A stretch of 64,000 nt of DNA from an uncultured Muribaculaceae bacterium (lineage in GTDB: Bacteria; Bacteroidota; Bacteroidia; Bacteroidales; Muribaculaceae), in assembly GCA_910584055.1 (NCBI GenBank), contig CAJTZS010000006.1, forward strand, positions 1 to 64,000, given 5' to 3'. How positions within the stretch are numbered: the first letter of the stretch is position 1; each line of letters opens with the position of its first letter. Under the pieces are notes generated by a model. That model made no database searches. It saw nothing but the letters and a program-made list of their open reading frames with translations, and had not been told where the DNA came from. The position numbers and the translations under genes are program-made. Positions 24,178-32,307 of the stretch are shown piece after piece.

Positions 24178-25113
24178 TCAATCGTTAAAATTCGGAATAT
24201 TTCTCGTCTTACCGTATTTTTTGTAACACAAAACACCATCTTTTATACCTTTTATTATTCGTTTGATGTATTCAATCCTGTGTGACGTAAATATTGAATA
24301 ATAGAAAAGCTTTATGAAAAACTTTGGTGCATGCCGTTTCTTAAAAAATAAAGGAGTATATGGTAAACTACACAACCAAAAATAATTTCTAAACTGATAA
24401 TATACCCGAAAGCTAGAAGAGATTGAAAACCGTAATCTCACGATTTTATTAGAACCTACTCCCAAAGAATGGCTAATAATAGCATCATTTTTTATAAAGT
24501 GTTTCATTTTACAATTATAACTTCCTCTCCAACACCATTCGTCATCTACTCCATCGATAAATAAGCTCTCATCCATACCTCCATTTTCTTTTAAAGCCTT
24601 TGACGATATCAGAGAACCCGATGAGATACACCAACTAGCAGGAGTTAAACCGTCAATCGGATTTATACCCATCTCCTCATAGCTAAGTTTTAGACCTTCT
24701 AAATAATATTTTCCTGTCTCCCTATCATAAAAATTGCAGCCTACAACTCCTACCTTTATGCCATTTTTAGTAAGGTCTTGATACCCAATAAATAATTTTT
24801 TTACTACTCCATTTTCCAAAATACTATCCTGATCTGAGAAGAGCATATACTCCATGCCACATTCAAATAGATGTCTGATTCCTAAATTCTGTGCAGCTGC
24901 AATACCCACATTCTCTTTTAAAGGAATATAATGGAGATTCTTAGGCATTACAATTAACTTAGAATTGTCGGTTTCGGGTGTATTATCCACGATACACACT
25001 ACATCAACCTGAGTACATAGGTTTTCTATAGCTTTATTAGTCAAAGCAAAATTGGGTTTATATAAAACCATTATTGCCCCGATTTTCACATCGATATGAG
25101 ATTTAGATTCCAT
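24178..25113 (-). CDS. Family 2 glycosyltransferase, rhamnosyltransferase-like
   Basis: A 311-residue GT-A enzyme. IGAIMVLYKPNFAL is the opening strand, VVCIVDNTPE replaces the usual VDNGS, ENVGIAAAQNLGIRHL (about 78-93) is the GxAxAxNxG motif of the rhamnosyltransferase branch, and LFSDQDSI (about 105-112) has the DxD-equivalent. DESLFIDGVDDEWCWR is also typical of the group. It is a paralogue of the product of the next upstream gene (25169-26020) and acts in repeat-unit assembly. Confidence 0.86.
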   Translation of the reverse strand: MESKSHIDVKIGAIMVLYKPNFALTNKAIENLCTQVDVVCIVDNTPETDNSKLIVMPKNLHYIPLKENVGIAAAQNLGIRHLFECGMEYMLFSDQDSILENGVVKKLFIGYQDLTKNGIKVGVVGCNFYDRETGKYYLEGLKLSYEEMGINPIDGLTPASWCISSGSLISSKALKENGGMDESLFIDGVDDEWCWRGSYNCKMKHFIKNDAIISHSLGVGSNKIVRLRFSISSSFRVYYQFRNYFWLCSLPYTPLFFKKRHAPKFFIKLFYYSIFTSHRIEYIKRIIKGIKDGVLCYKKYGKTRNIPNFND

Positions 25114-25168
25114 TGTTTTGGATTGTTATAGGATATAGAGGTTAAAATACCATATCACAGCAATTTGC

Positions 25169-26020
25169 TTAAGATTGTCTTTTTAAACCGGCAATTAGTC
25201 CTCGAAAAGATTGCAAATAAATTTGTTTCCAGTTATTAATGTAAAATGGATAAGAAAATGAAAAAATAATTTTTTTCAATATTTGATTAATTTTCCAGGA
25301 AAGAGGAACGTAGCCTCTTCTCAACAACCAAAGTAAATTGCGTGTTTGATAATAATATCTAATTGGAGATGAAACAATAACAAGCTGATTAAAAAAACGA
25401 TACTCCTCTTGCCCCACAAAATGTATTAATGTTACATTTTTGGTGATCCCTGAAATATATCCAAGACTATTCGCTCTCCAACACCATTCAAAATCGACCA
25501 TATCAATGAATAAGCGATTGTCAAGCAGACCAATACTTTTTATTTTTTCAGTCTTTACGCAACTACCGGAACTTATAATTTCTCTTCTATATATGAAACC
25601 GCTCTCTTCCTGTATATCTCTATGAATTGTAGACTTATACTCCTCTTTTGTTCGTCCGTTGATAACAGTTGGGCCGAGCAGGAAAATATTCGTATAACTC
25701 TTTGATATGGCCTCATATTCATCAATCATTGAATTGATAAAATCGGGGCTGATAATTGAATCTTGATCTATGAATATAATATGAGAGCATCCCAATTCTA
25801 TCGCTCTTTTAATACCTATGTTTTGCGCCTCAGCAATTCCTTTGTTTTCTAAAAGAGGAATATAACTAACTGAATCCTCTTTAATTTCTAAATTCCTTAA
25901 AGGGGTATTATCAACTATGATTATTGAAGACCCATTTGAGGGAGAAATTTGTTTTAATTTTTCCACAGCAATAATGTCATTATAAGATACAATAACAATG
26001 CCTGGTTTTCTTGATTCCAT
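25169..26020 (-). CDS. Family 2 glycosyltransferase, paralogue of its downstream neighbour
   Basis: A 283-residue protein with the same motif order: IVIVSYNDIIAV, IVDNTPLRNLEI, ENKGIAEAQNIGIKRAIELG, IFIDQDSII, and LFIDMVDFEWCWR. The two genes probably arose by duplication and then diverged in acceptor specificity. The strong AT bias matches the rest of the operon. Confidence 0.86.
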   Translation of the reverse strand: MESRKPGIVIVSYNDIIAVEKLKQISPSNGSSIIIVDNTPLRNLEIKEDSVSYIPLLENKGIAEAQNIGIKRAIELGCSHIIFIDQDSIISPDFINSMIDEYEAISKSYTNIFLLGPTVINGRTKEEYKSTIHRDIQEESGFIYRREIISSGSCVKTEKIKSIGLLDNRLFIDMVDFEWCWRANSLGYISGITKNVTLIHFVGQEEYRFFNQLVIVSSPIRYYYQTRNLLWLLRRGYVPLSWKINQILKKIIFSFSYPFYINNWKQIYLQSFRGLIAGLKRQS

Positions 26021-26076
26021 ACAATATATGGGAAGTTGATTCTAATTAATATTGCGGGAGATATAAAAGTCGCACA

Positions 26077-27285
26077 TTATCTCACATGTGAAAATCGATG
26101 ATTCAATTTAATTTTATCTGAGGAATAGAGTAGGAAGAATATAATAAGGTGCTGTATGACAACAGAAATACTGACAAAGAAATTTTCTTGAAAAAATTGT
26201 AACAAAAGTAATGACAACAAATATGAATACAAACATTTCATTATACTTGAGCCAGTAAGACATTTTTTGTACACGAAACCATTAATAAAACCATTAATAC
26301 TAGCAAATATGGCCACGCCAGGATAACCAAAATCAACAAAATACTGAGCCATTACTGTGTATACATTTGTATAAACCGGAACCCATACAAATTCTTTAAC
26401 TTTACTTACTGTTTCAATATCTGTTAATCCTAAGGCATTTGATATTTTATAAAAAAATGGGAATGTTGATTCTCCGAAGTAAGCAGAAGAGGAAGCTTCA
26501 AGTGTTTCGAAAGCTACAGAGGGGCTTGTTATGTATATTGAAAAGAAATTTATAAATGATATTTCATTATGAATATCCCTTTGCCTTAGGACATTAAAAA
26601 AGAAAGAAAAAGCAAGGAAACACAATGCCAGTATTGTTATTGTTTTTAATGAAATTTTTTTCTTACAATAAAATATAAATATAATAACAACTAAAATTGT
26701 AAAGAATGTTCCCTTCTCCATAATGGATAAGCCCATTAAGATATTAGCAATAACTAAAAATACGGCTGTCTTCTTATTATTTTCCCATCGCCATAATGAA
26801 ACAATCATTAATGCGGATGCAAGCGATCTGATGTATTTTAATACTCCAATTTCAAGATTTCCTTGTTGCGCTGTTATACGTATAGTATAAGCTAAATTTG
26901 TAAAACTACCTCCAATTGATAAATATATTTTATAGAAATAGATTGGCATCAAAACAACCAACACTACTATAAGTATGTTATAAATAGTGACATTGAATAT
27001 GTTTTTGCCATGAAATTTTGTTGTAAAATCAAATTGGATGACTGAAAATAGATTAAAAAAGGTAATCCATAGTAACAATGCTGTATAGAATTGTGTTTTT
27101 AATTGATATAAATATTCTCCCCAAAAAATAAAAAAAAACAATATCAAAGTCCAAACTATGTTTGTGATAGTCCATGGAGAAAACAAGTCGAACTTCTTGT
27201 ATACTTTACCTGTACATCCAGATAATATAGAAATATACACAATTAAAAGGACTTGGTAAATATGCAGGTCTAACCACTCGTTCAT
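26077..27285 (-). CDS. Wzy-type O-antigen/exopolysaccharide polymerase
   Basis: A 402-residue integral membrane protein with about ten to twelve hydrophobic segments and little sequence conservation, as usual for Wzy. A long periplasmic loop is predicted around residues 250-330 (FSIYITSPSVAFETLEASSSAYFGESTFPFFYK ... VWVPVYTNVYTVMAQYFVDFG). The segment YTNVYTVMAQYFVDFGYPG resembles oligosaccharide repeat unit polymerases. It would join lipid-linked repeat units on the periplasmic side after flipping by the adjacent Wzx. The position next to a flippase strengthens the call. Confidence 0.8.
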   Translation of the reverse strand: MNEWLDLHIYQVLLIVYISILSGCTGKVYKKFDLFSPWTITNIVWTLILFFFIFWGEYLYQLKTQFYTALLLWITFFNLFSVIQFDFTTKFHGKNIFNVTIYNILIVVLVVLMPIYFYKIYLSIGGSFTNLAYTIRITAQQGNLEIGVLKYIRSLASALMIVSLWRWENNKKTAVFLVIANILMGLSIMEKGTFFTILVVIIFIFYCKKKISLKTITILALCFLAFSFFFNVLRQRDIHNEISFINFFSIYITSPSVAFETLEASSSAYFGESTFPFFYKISNALGLTDIETVSKVKEFVWVPVYTNVYTVMAQYFVDFGYPGVAIFASINGFINGFVYKKCLTGSSIMKCLYSYLLSLLLLQFFQENFFVSISVVIQHLIIFFLLYSSDKIKLNHRFSHVR

Positions 27286-27295
27286 TTACACATCT

Positions 27296-28636
27296 TCATT
27301 TATTCCACAATCCAACCGCTCTATTGTTAATCAACTTATTGAATTGTATTACATTAAGTATTAATCCTGTCGAATTTAAAAAACACATTCCAACTAAAAC
27401 ACCACATATGCCTAATTTTATACCCAGATATCTACATACAGGGTAAAATAAAATTGCAACACATACTGTATTTATTGTTTGGATTCTAAGTTTACCAATA
27501 CCATATAGGAAATTTGAATAGGAAAGACTCCATATCAATATACATGTATATACACCCATAAGTCCGGAAACCGTCATAGGAATTTCAATCTCTTTGCCAA
27601 TCCATAGTCTATATACACTATTAGATATACAAATCATAATTAAAATGACAATCATTAAGATACATAAAACTTTATGGATATTTTTAATTGCTTTTCTAAT
27701 CCATATAATATCGTTTTTTACATATGCATCTGTCGTAGCCGACCAAAAAGGAGATAGAATTATACTCATTCCCATCATACATAGACTGAAATATCTATAA
27801 GAGATATTATAGGGAGTTACCTGTTCTGGTCCAAAAATATGTGAAATCAATAAATTTGCAAAAGCAAATAAAAGAATACCACCTAGTTGTAATAAGAAAA
27901 ATTGAATTCCAATATTAAATAATACCTTTAGATATCTTCTATCGAAATATCTATACGAAGGAGATAGATAAGGATAAATTTTTTGAAAGGTGATTGGATA
28001 CGCAACTAAATATACGATAAGCGGAGACATTGAATAAGCAATAGCAACAAAAAGCAAATTACTTGCAGTAGCCTTTGTTAGAACATATATGGTGATAAGT
28101 GACAATATATGACCCGATGTAATCATTAAATTATTAATGGCAGGAAGCTGAAATGCAAGATAAATATTTCCTACAAATTTAAATATAAGATTAATACAGA
28201 AAATTATAAACGACACATATACAATTTCTTTAAGATGAGGAACTTGAAATGACGTAGTTGATAAAATAGAATACCAATCAATATAAGGGAACAATAGTGT
28301 GCCGATTCCTATTAGAGAGCCCATAATTAGTATTAGCATGAAAAATGTTGTACTTACATAATGCCGAGCCAATCTCCTGTCATCAATAGCAATTGCTTCC
28401 GCAAGTTTATTTCGCATACCATTCCCTAATCCAATATCTAAAGAATTAATCCATGTTAGAATTGAGTTTAATGTTAGCCATATTCCATATTCATAGGGAT
28501 TCAAATAGCCTAATGTAACAGGCACAAGCAAGAGGTAAACAATTGAATCAATGCCTCTTAATAGAATTGATTCGAAAATGTTTTTCCTTGCTTTAATCGT
28601 GCGAGTATCCTTTCCTAAAAATTTTTGAAAATCCAT
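27296..28636 (-). CDS. Wzx-type oligosaccharide flippase (MOP superfamily)
   Basis: A 446-residue membrane protein with about 12-14 helices. The N-terminal LLRGIDSIVYLLLVPVTLGYLNPYEYGIWLTLNSILTWINSLDIGLGNGMRNKLAE has the membrane-entry pattern and the LGLGxGxRN motif of the polysaccharide transporter family. It would flip the undecaprenyl-linked repeat unit across the inner membrane. It is the first dedicated polysaccharide gene after the regulatory pair and is followed after 10 bp by wzy. Confidence 0.87.
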   Translation of the reverse strand: MDFQKFLGKDTRTIKARKNIFESILLRGIDSIVYLLLVPVTLGYLNPYEYGIWLTLNSILTWINSLDIGLGNGMRNKLAEAIAIDDRRLARHYVSTTFFMLILIMGSLIGIGTLLFPYIDWYSILSTTSFQVPHLKEIVYVSFIIFCINLIFKFVGNIYLAFQLPAINNLMITSGHILSLITIYVLTKATASNLLFVAIAYSMSPLIVYLVAYPITFQKIYPYLSPSYRYFDRRYLKVLFNIGIQFFLLQLGGILLFAFANLLISHIFGPEQVTPYNISYRYFSLCMMGMSIILSPFWSATTDAYVKNDIIWIRKAIKNIHKVLCILMIVILIMICISNSVYRLWIGKEIEIPMTVSGLMGVYTCILIWSLSYSNFLYGIGKLRIQTINTVCVAILFYPVCRYLGIKLGICGVLVGMCFLNSTGLILNVIQFNKLINNRAVGLWNK

Positions 28637-29079
28637 TTATTAAATGGTTAACATGTAAAAATAACGTATCATGTTGGAGATGCTGTCCCAAGCAGTTTCT
28701 CACCGAAAGAATATAATCAAGGGGAAAACATAATTTAGACTTGTTAAAAGCCCGCTATAGAAAATGTTTTTCTTGAGTCCCATTATGATGCCGATTGATT
28801 AATAAGGGAAAGTTAAATCTTTGGGTAGTGGTCGCTGCAGATATATTGACGGGGATTCGGCGCGGTAGGGCTGAATCGATGATGGGTAGGGATTGCAGGC
28901 TGGGAGAAAGGGTGGGAAGCGGGGTGGAGAATCGGAGGAGGGGTATATATGTCATCGCGCAACTGAAGTTGCGACGCGTAACGACTGGTATCCCGGGGTG
29001 TTTGTAGTTGCGGGGACAGTCTTAATTTATGAGTTGAAGGGTTATTGAGGAGTTGGAGGATTATTGAGGAGTTGGAGGG
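28637..29079 (-). other. 443-bp untranslated region inside the polysaccharide operon
   Basis: No credible gene: the 66- and 70-codon frames here lack any start context or domain. It contains a perfect hairpin CGCAACT-GA-AGTTGCG near 28958-28973 and a G-rich + strand between 28840 and 28950. It also includes most of a 19-bp tandem repeat at its upstream end. Lying between the regulatory genes and wzx, it is where an antiterminator's pausing or recognition signal could be, but no known ops or JUMPStart motif is recognisable. Confidence 0.4.
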
Positions 29080-29106
29080 TTATAGGGGAGTTGAAGGATG
29101 ATGAAG
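29031..29106. repeat. Four tandem 19-bp repeats
   Basis: Units start with GAGTTGAAGG or GAGTTGGAGG at 29031, 29050, 29069 and 29088. The last units overlap the 3' end of the 29080-29517 gene, whose C-terminus and stop codon are thus formed by repeat sequence. Confidence 0.9.
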
Positions 29107-29517
29107 CCAGTCGCGGAGGAGGGGGGAGACGGTGCGGGGTGAGCGGGAGAGGCGGTTGCGGACGGCGGTGAGGAGCCATTCGCGGCAGCCGGCGGAGACT
29201 TCGATGTTAGAGAAAGATTTTTCTTCAATCTGTTCGAGAATCCGAAGCTGCCATCGGTCGATGAAGGATCCGTCGCCGGGGATGCCGAAGGCTATGCGGT
29301 GGACGATGTCATACCAGGAGAGGTATCGGCAGATGCCTTCGGGTGATTGGGTGGATATGCCTTTCTCTACTTCCCTTATCCATTCTTCGGCTTCTTTGCG
29401 GATGGTTGCAAGCTGCGATGATCTCGGTGTCCGTGACATGAATCCTCCTGCGTCGCGGAAACGGTCAGCGATGCTGCGCCCTTGCGTTTCGATGTCCCGC
29501 TGGGGGTATGATGCCAT
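29080..29517 (-). CDS. Small protein of unknown function following the antiterminator gene
   Basis: The ATG at 29517 (MASYPQRDIETQG) lies six bases past the upstream stop and is preferred over an ATG at 29565 that overlaps the upstream gene. It has 145 residues, with no signal peptide or membrane segment, and is mainly helical (SQLATIRKEAEEWIREVEKGI, WQLRILEQIEEKSF). I do not recognise a family. In Bacteroides capsule operons the second gene after the UpxY antiterminator is the small inhibitor UpxZ. This gene has the same position and size, but I see no sequence likeness to UpxZ, so any analogy is positional only. Confidence 0.6.
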   Translation of the reverse strand: MASYPQRDIETQGRSIADRFRDAGGFMSRTPRSSQLATIRKEAEEWIREVEKGISTQSPEGICRYLSWYDIVHRIAFGIPGDGSFIDRWQLRILEQIEEKSFSNIEVSAGCREWLLTAVRNRLSRSPRTVSPLLRDWLHHPSTPL

Positions 29518-29522
29518 TATGC

Positions 29523-30971
29523 TTATATCTTTCTCAGCAATCTCTGGTCTTTGGGTACGTGCCATTCGAAACCTGTGTCGTCGATGAAACGGATCTGATA
29601 TATTATATCGCCTGCGGGGTCTTTCGGCGTTTTCTCCACGATGGCTTCAGTGCCGCTGTGGTCCCCTCCGATGATGATCACGCGGTCTTGTGGTTTGAGG
29701 AGGAGTGTGCCGAGTGGGTAAAGTTGATAGTCGGGGGTGAATTGACCGATAATACGCTGGAAGGTTTCCATGGAGCGTTGCGACACTACGGCATACCTCC
29801 GGTCGGCTCACGATGAGTCGCGCATGCACCATGCTATGTCGCCGGCCGTGCGCATTATCATCCCGATGTCTGTGGCTCTTGTCCGGAGAAATACTATTCC
29901 CGGTATGAGCGGTTTGTCTTTGGATATTACCTTTCTACCTACTTTTCTGGCAATTTCTTCTATGGGATAGAATGTGTCGGAGGCTTTGACGCTGTCTTTC
30001 AGCATTTCGAGACGTTGTTTGAGTGATTCGAATTTCACTCCGTGGCGTAGTCTCATTATGTGCCATTGCCTGGGATTCTCAACAAGTGTTTTTGCAACGG
30101 TGTTGAGTATTTCCTCCCTCTCCTCATTGCTTGCCTGAGTTTTTTCAACAATTGTCAGGAGGGGTAATGCCGCCGGTGCCTCTTCAAAAACGGAGAGGGC
30201 GGCGGATGCCTTTATTCCTGCTTTCAATGCAGTTTGCAGCCAGAGCGAGCGCAATGAATCCTGTGCATCAGTTGAAACGGGGAGACCTCGATATTTAAGG
30301 AGCGCGGTAATCTTTTCGTTGCAGCGTGATGCTATTTGTTTGTGAGTTTTTTCTGTTTGCCCAAGTGGAAAAAGATAGCTTCTGCGAGAATCTATGTGTC
30401 GTTCTGCAATTGCTTTGCTTTCTGGAGAGAGGTTGTCGAGGTCGCGCTTTTTCAAACGCGTGATCTCATCAAGTGTGAGTGTCGGGTTTAGAATGGAGAG
30501 AACAGCAATGTCTGTATATAATCCTAACTCTCCGGTTTGCCTGTCTGCAGTGCGGATCATCGATGTCAATGCACCAAAATTAAATGATGGCAGAAGGTCC
30601 GGACCGGACTTGTCGGATTTGTTGGTACGTATGAGGGATTTCAGCCGCGATTTTATTGTCTGGAAAGAGGATGTGGGATGCGCCAAGCCTTCTTCCGTAG
30701 CGGCGTTATAAACACTGCACATACAGTCAAGATAATAGGAGACGGTCTTCGGGGTCAATCCTGATAATGCCATATCGATGACCCACTCGCCGAGGAGCTT
30801 ATCCGTAAGGTTGCTGCTTTCGTGCAGGTCGTTGCCTGCGAATGCAATGAACGAGCGGATTGCCTTGTTGTATGAACTTGCTGTTGCCGGGGAAAGAAGG
30901 GAGGAGTAAGTAGAGAAGAAATCGGAAATTGTGAATATGTTATCAATCAAGATATCAGACTTTTGACTCAT
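29523..30971 (-). pseudogene. Degenerate tyrosine-recombinase fold fused to a NusG/UpxY-like antiterminator, interrupted by in-frame TGA
   Basis: From ATG 30971 the frame runs 387 codons to TGA (29810-29808) and continues in the same frame for 94 more codons to 29523. Residues 11-115 look like the SAM-like core-binding domain of integrases (LLSPATASSYNKAIRSFIAF ... LTPKTVSYYLDCMCSVYNAA). Residues 130-275 follow the catalytic-domain layout, but key residues are changed: no first Arg in ILNPTLTLDEITRL, DSLR in place of HxxR, and no terminal Tyr. Residues from about 300 form a NusG NGN domain (RQWHIMRLRHG, FYPIEEIARKVGRK, KPLIPGIVFLRT). After the TGA come the last NGN helix (SQRSMETFQRIIG) and a KOW motif (PQDRVIIIGGDHSGTEAIVE). 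It heads the polysaccharide operon, where an UpxY-like antiterminator is expected. It could be a nonsense pseudogene (CGA to TGA is the simplest path), two polypeptides with reinitiation at GTG 29786, or a sequencing error. Confidence 0.75.
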
Positions 30972-31113
30972 ATATGATTTCTAACTTTCAGTAAAACCAA
31001 GACAATTCTCATCGTCCCTCTATTACTGATGCGGACTTCCGCATAGAACAGTGGTTTGTGGATGATATGTCTTGCAAGTTCAGCACTTTAAGTAACTGAG
31101 ATATTGAAATATA

Positions 31114-31142
31114 TTAAGTATCTCTTGGTGAGAGATACTTAA
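31114..31142. repeat. Left recombination-site-like inverted repeat
   Basis: The arms TTAAGTATCTCT (31114-31125) and AGAGATACTTAA (31131-31142) are perfectly complementary and flank the asymmetric spacer TGGTG. This is the layout of a tyrosine-recombinase core site: two inverted protein-binding arms around a short crossover region. Confidence 0.8.
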
Positions 31143-31150
31143 TTCGGCTG

Positions 31151-31181
31151 CAAAATTAACAAATTCATCCCAAATCACAAA
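31151..31181 (-). promoter_or_regulatory. Promoter of the polysaccharide operon, inside the invertible segment
   Basis: On the - strand TTTG (31181-31178) and TAATTTTG (31158-31151) are 19 bp apart, a perfect Bacteroidetes promoter. Transcription would begin at or just inside the left repeat and reach the first start codon after about 170 nt. Confidence 0.75.
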
Positions 31182-31302
31182 ATACATGCTAACTTTTTTG
31201 AGATTGCGCGACAGCCCTTGAAGAGGGCATTTAATTATTTCCCCATATCAGAACGGCCTCAAAAAAGCTATTTCCTATTGCTTATTAAGCTGTTGCGAAA
31301 TC

Positions 31303-31331
31303 TTAAGTATCTCTCACCAAGAGATACTTTT
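31303..31331. repeat. Right recombination-site-like inverted repeat
   Basis: The arms TTAAGTATCTCT and AGAGATACTT flank the spacer CACCA, the reverse complement of the left spacer. Thus 27 of 29 bases match the reverse complement of the left site. The T-run following it could alternatively make this copy an intrinsic terminator on the + strand. Confidence 0.8.
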
Positions 31332-31351
31332 TTGTTGGGGCAGGAATTGAA

Positions 31352-31382
31352 TTGGCTGATTGGAATTTTTGGAGTATATTTG
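31352..31382 (+). promoter_or_regulatory. Promoter of the nitroreductase gene
   Basis: TTGG (31352-31355) and TATATTTG (31375-31382) are 19 bp apart. The promoter is outside the invertible segment, so basal expression does not depend on inversion. Confidence 0.6.
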
Positions 31383-31394
31383 CAGCAGCGTTGT

Positions 31395-31429
31395 CATTAA
31401 ACATTTAACATTCCACATTAAACATAAAT
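31395..31429. repeat. AT-rich interspersed repeat (ATTAAACATT family), copy 1
   Basis: CATTAAACATTTAACATT is followed by CCACATTAAACAT, directly before the nitroreductase start. The same words, in either orientation, recur at 43961-43994, 44871-44905 and 47745-47820. Confidence 0.6.
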
Positions 31430-31436
31430 ATAGCTG

Positions 31437-32183
31437 ATGGATAAGTATTTCATGGATAGGGTGACGGTAAGGAATTTTTCTGACCGTGAGGTTGACGCTC
31501 AGTTGTTGCGCGATATGCTTGAGGCTGCTGCTCATGCGCCTACAAACGGCAATATGCAGCTCTATAGCGTTGTCATTACCCGCGACCCTATGAGAAAAAG
31601 TAAGTTGACTCCGACCCATTTCAATCAGCCGGCGGCTGTCGGCGCTAATGTCCTCGTCACTTTCTGTGCCGATTTCAACCGTTTTGTCAAATGGTGCGAG
31701 GTTAGCGATGCTAAGCCGGGTTACGATAATTTCCAGTCGTTTATGTCTGCTGTGTTCGACACGGTGATTCTCGCCCAGCAGTTCTGTACTATCGCTGAAC
31801 TGCAAGGATTGGGTACTTGCTATCTCGGCACCACCGCCTATAACGCGCCGCAGATTGCCGAGATCCTGGAGCTGCCATCGCGAGTTGTTCCGGTGATAAC
31901 CGTAGCGTTGGGTTATCCAGGGGGTGAATCGCCAAAGAGCGACAGGATTCCTGCCGCCGGGTTTATACATGAGGAGGTGTACAAGGATTATTCGGACGAG
32001 GATATTAAAATGATTTATGCCGGGAAGGAGGCTCGTGAAGACAGCCGCCGTTTTATAGAGGAAAACGGTAAGCAGACCCTTGCGCAGGTATTCACGGATG
32101 TCAGATATCCTAAAGAAACGAACGAGGTTTTCTCAAAGGTTTATTTGGATTTCATCCGCAAACAGGGATTCGGTATTAGTTAG
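31437..32183 (+). CDS. Nitroreductase-family oxidoreductase
   Basis: A 248-residue FMN-dependent, NAD(P)H-using nitroreductase of the NfsA/FRP-like branch. RVTVRNFSDREVDAQLLRDMLEAAAHAPTNGNMQLYSVVI (about 5-44) contains the FMN phosphate-binding Arg and the APTNGNMQ loop. ELQGLGTCYLGT (about 121-132) and PVITVALGYPGGES (about 152-165) are further family motifs. It reduces nitro compounds, quinones or flavins in the cytoplasm. It is divergent from the polysaccharide operon across the putative invertible segment and may gain a second promoter when that segment is inverted (inference). Confidence 0.88.
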   Translation: MDKYFMDRVTVRNFSDREVDAQLLRDMLEAAAHAPTNGNMQLYSVVITRDPMRKSKLTPTHFNQPAAVGANVLVTFCADFNRFVKWCEVSDAKPGYDNFQSFMSAVFDTVILAQQFCTIAELQGLGTCYLGTTAYNAPQIAEILELPSRVVPVITVALGYPGGESPKSDRIPAAGFIHEEVYKDYSDEDIKMIYAGKEAREDSRRFIEENGKQTLAQVFTDVRYPKETNEVFSKVYLDFIRKQGFGIS

Positions 32184-32211
32184 AAACTGAGGTCAAGATG
32201 ACTTCAGTTTC
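32183..32211 (+). terminator. Hairpin at the end of the nitroreductase gene
   Basis: GAAACTGA pairs with TCAGTTTC, with an inner GTCA/TGAC, right after the stop codon. The T-run is poor, so termination is only probable. Confidence 0.45.
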
Positions 32212-32226
32212 TTAGATATAGAAAAT

Positions 32227-32291
32227 TGTAGGGATGCACCTCATCGGGGCGGATGCCGGGGTAGGCGGATGCACCGGGGTGCATCCCTACA
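32227..32291. repeat. REP-like repeat pair, copy B
   Basis: TGTAGGGATGCACC (32227-32240) faces GGTGCATCCCTACA (32278-32291) in inverted orientation. The right part contains the whole palindrome GGATGCACCGGGGTGCATCC (32267-32286). It lies between convergent genes. Confidence 0.8.
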
Positions 32292-32307
32292 GATTGGTTC
32301 CGGCGGA

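Larger units (their letters stand above)
31114..31331. promoter_or_regulatory. Putative invertible promoter segment
   Basis: Two copies of a 27-bp site, in opposite orientation, bound about 160 bp (31143-31302) between the polysaccharide operon (-) and the nitroreductase gene (+). The only full-consensus promoter inside points toward the polysaccharide operon in this assembly. Inversion would turn it toward the nitroreductase. A second inverted pair, CTTTTTTGAG (31193-31202) and CTCAAAAAAG (31258-31267), and a small hairpin (31214-31228) lie inside. Confidence 0.75.

Noticed and set aside
28755..28955. 66-codon ORF inside the polysaccharide operon gap
   Set aside because: Biased composition from a C/G-skewed stretch, no family likeness and no ribosome-binding context.
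29080..29517. UpxZ homologue
   Set aside because: Position and length fit, but I see no sequence likeness to Bacteroides UpxZ proteins.
29808..29810. TGA as a selenocysteine codon
   Set aside because: NusG-like proteins have no selenocysteine and no SECIS-like hairpin or Sec machinery is visible nearby; a nonsense change is simpler.
31303..31336. Plain intrinsic terminator on the + strand
   Set aside because: The stem and T-run would fit, but the same site occurs in inverted form at 31114-31142 without a T-run and with an exactly complementary spacer, which a terminator alone does not explain. Kept as an alternative.
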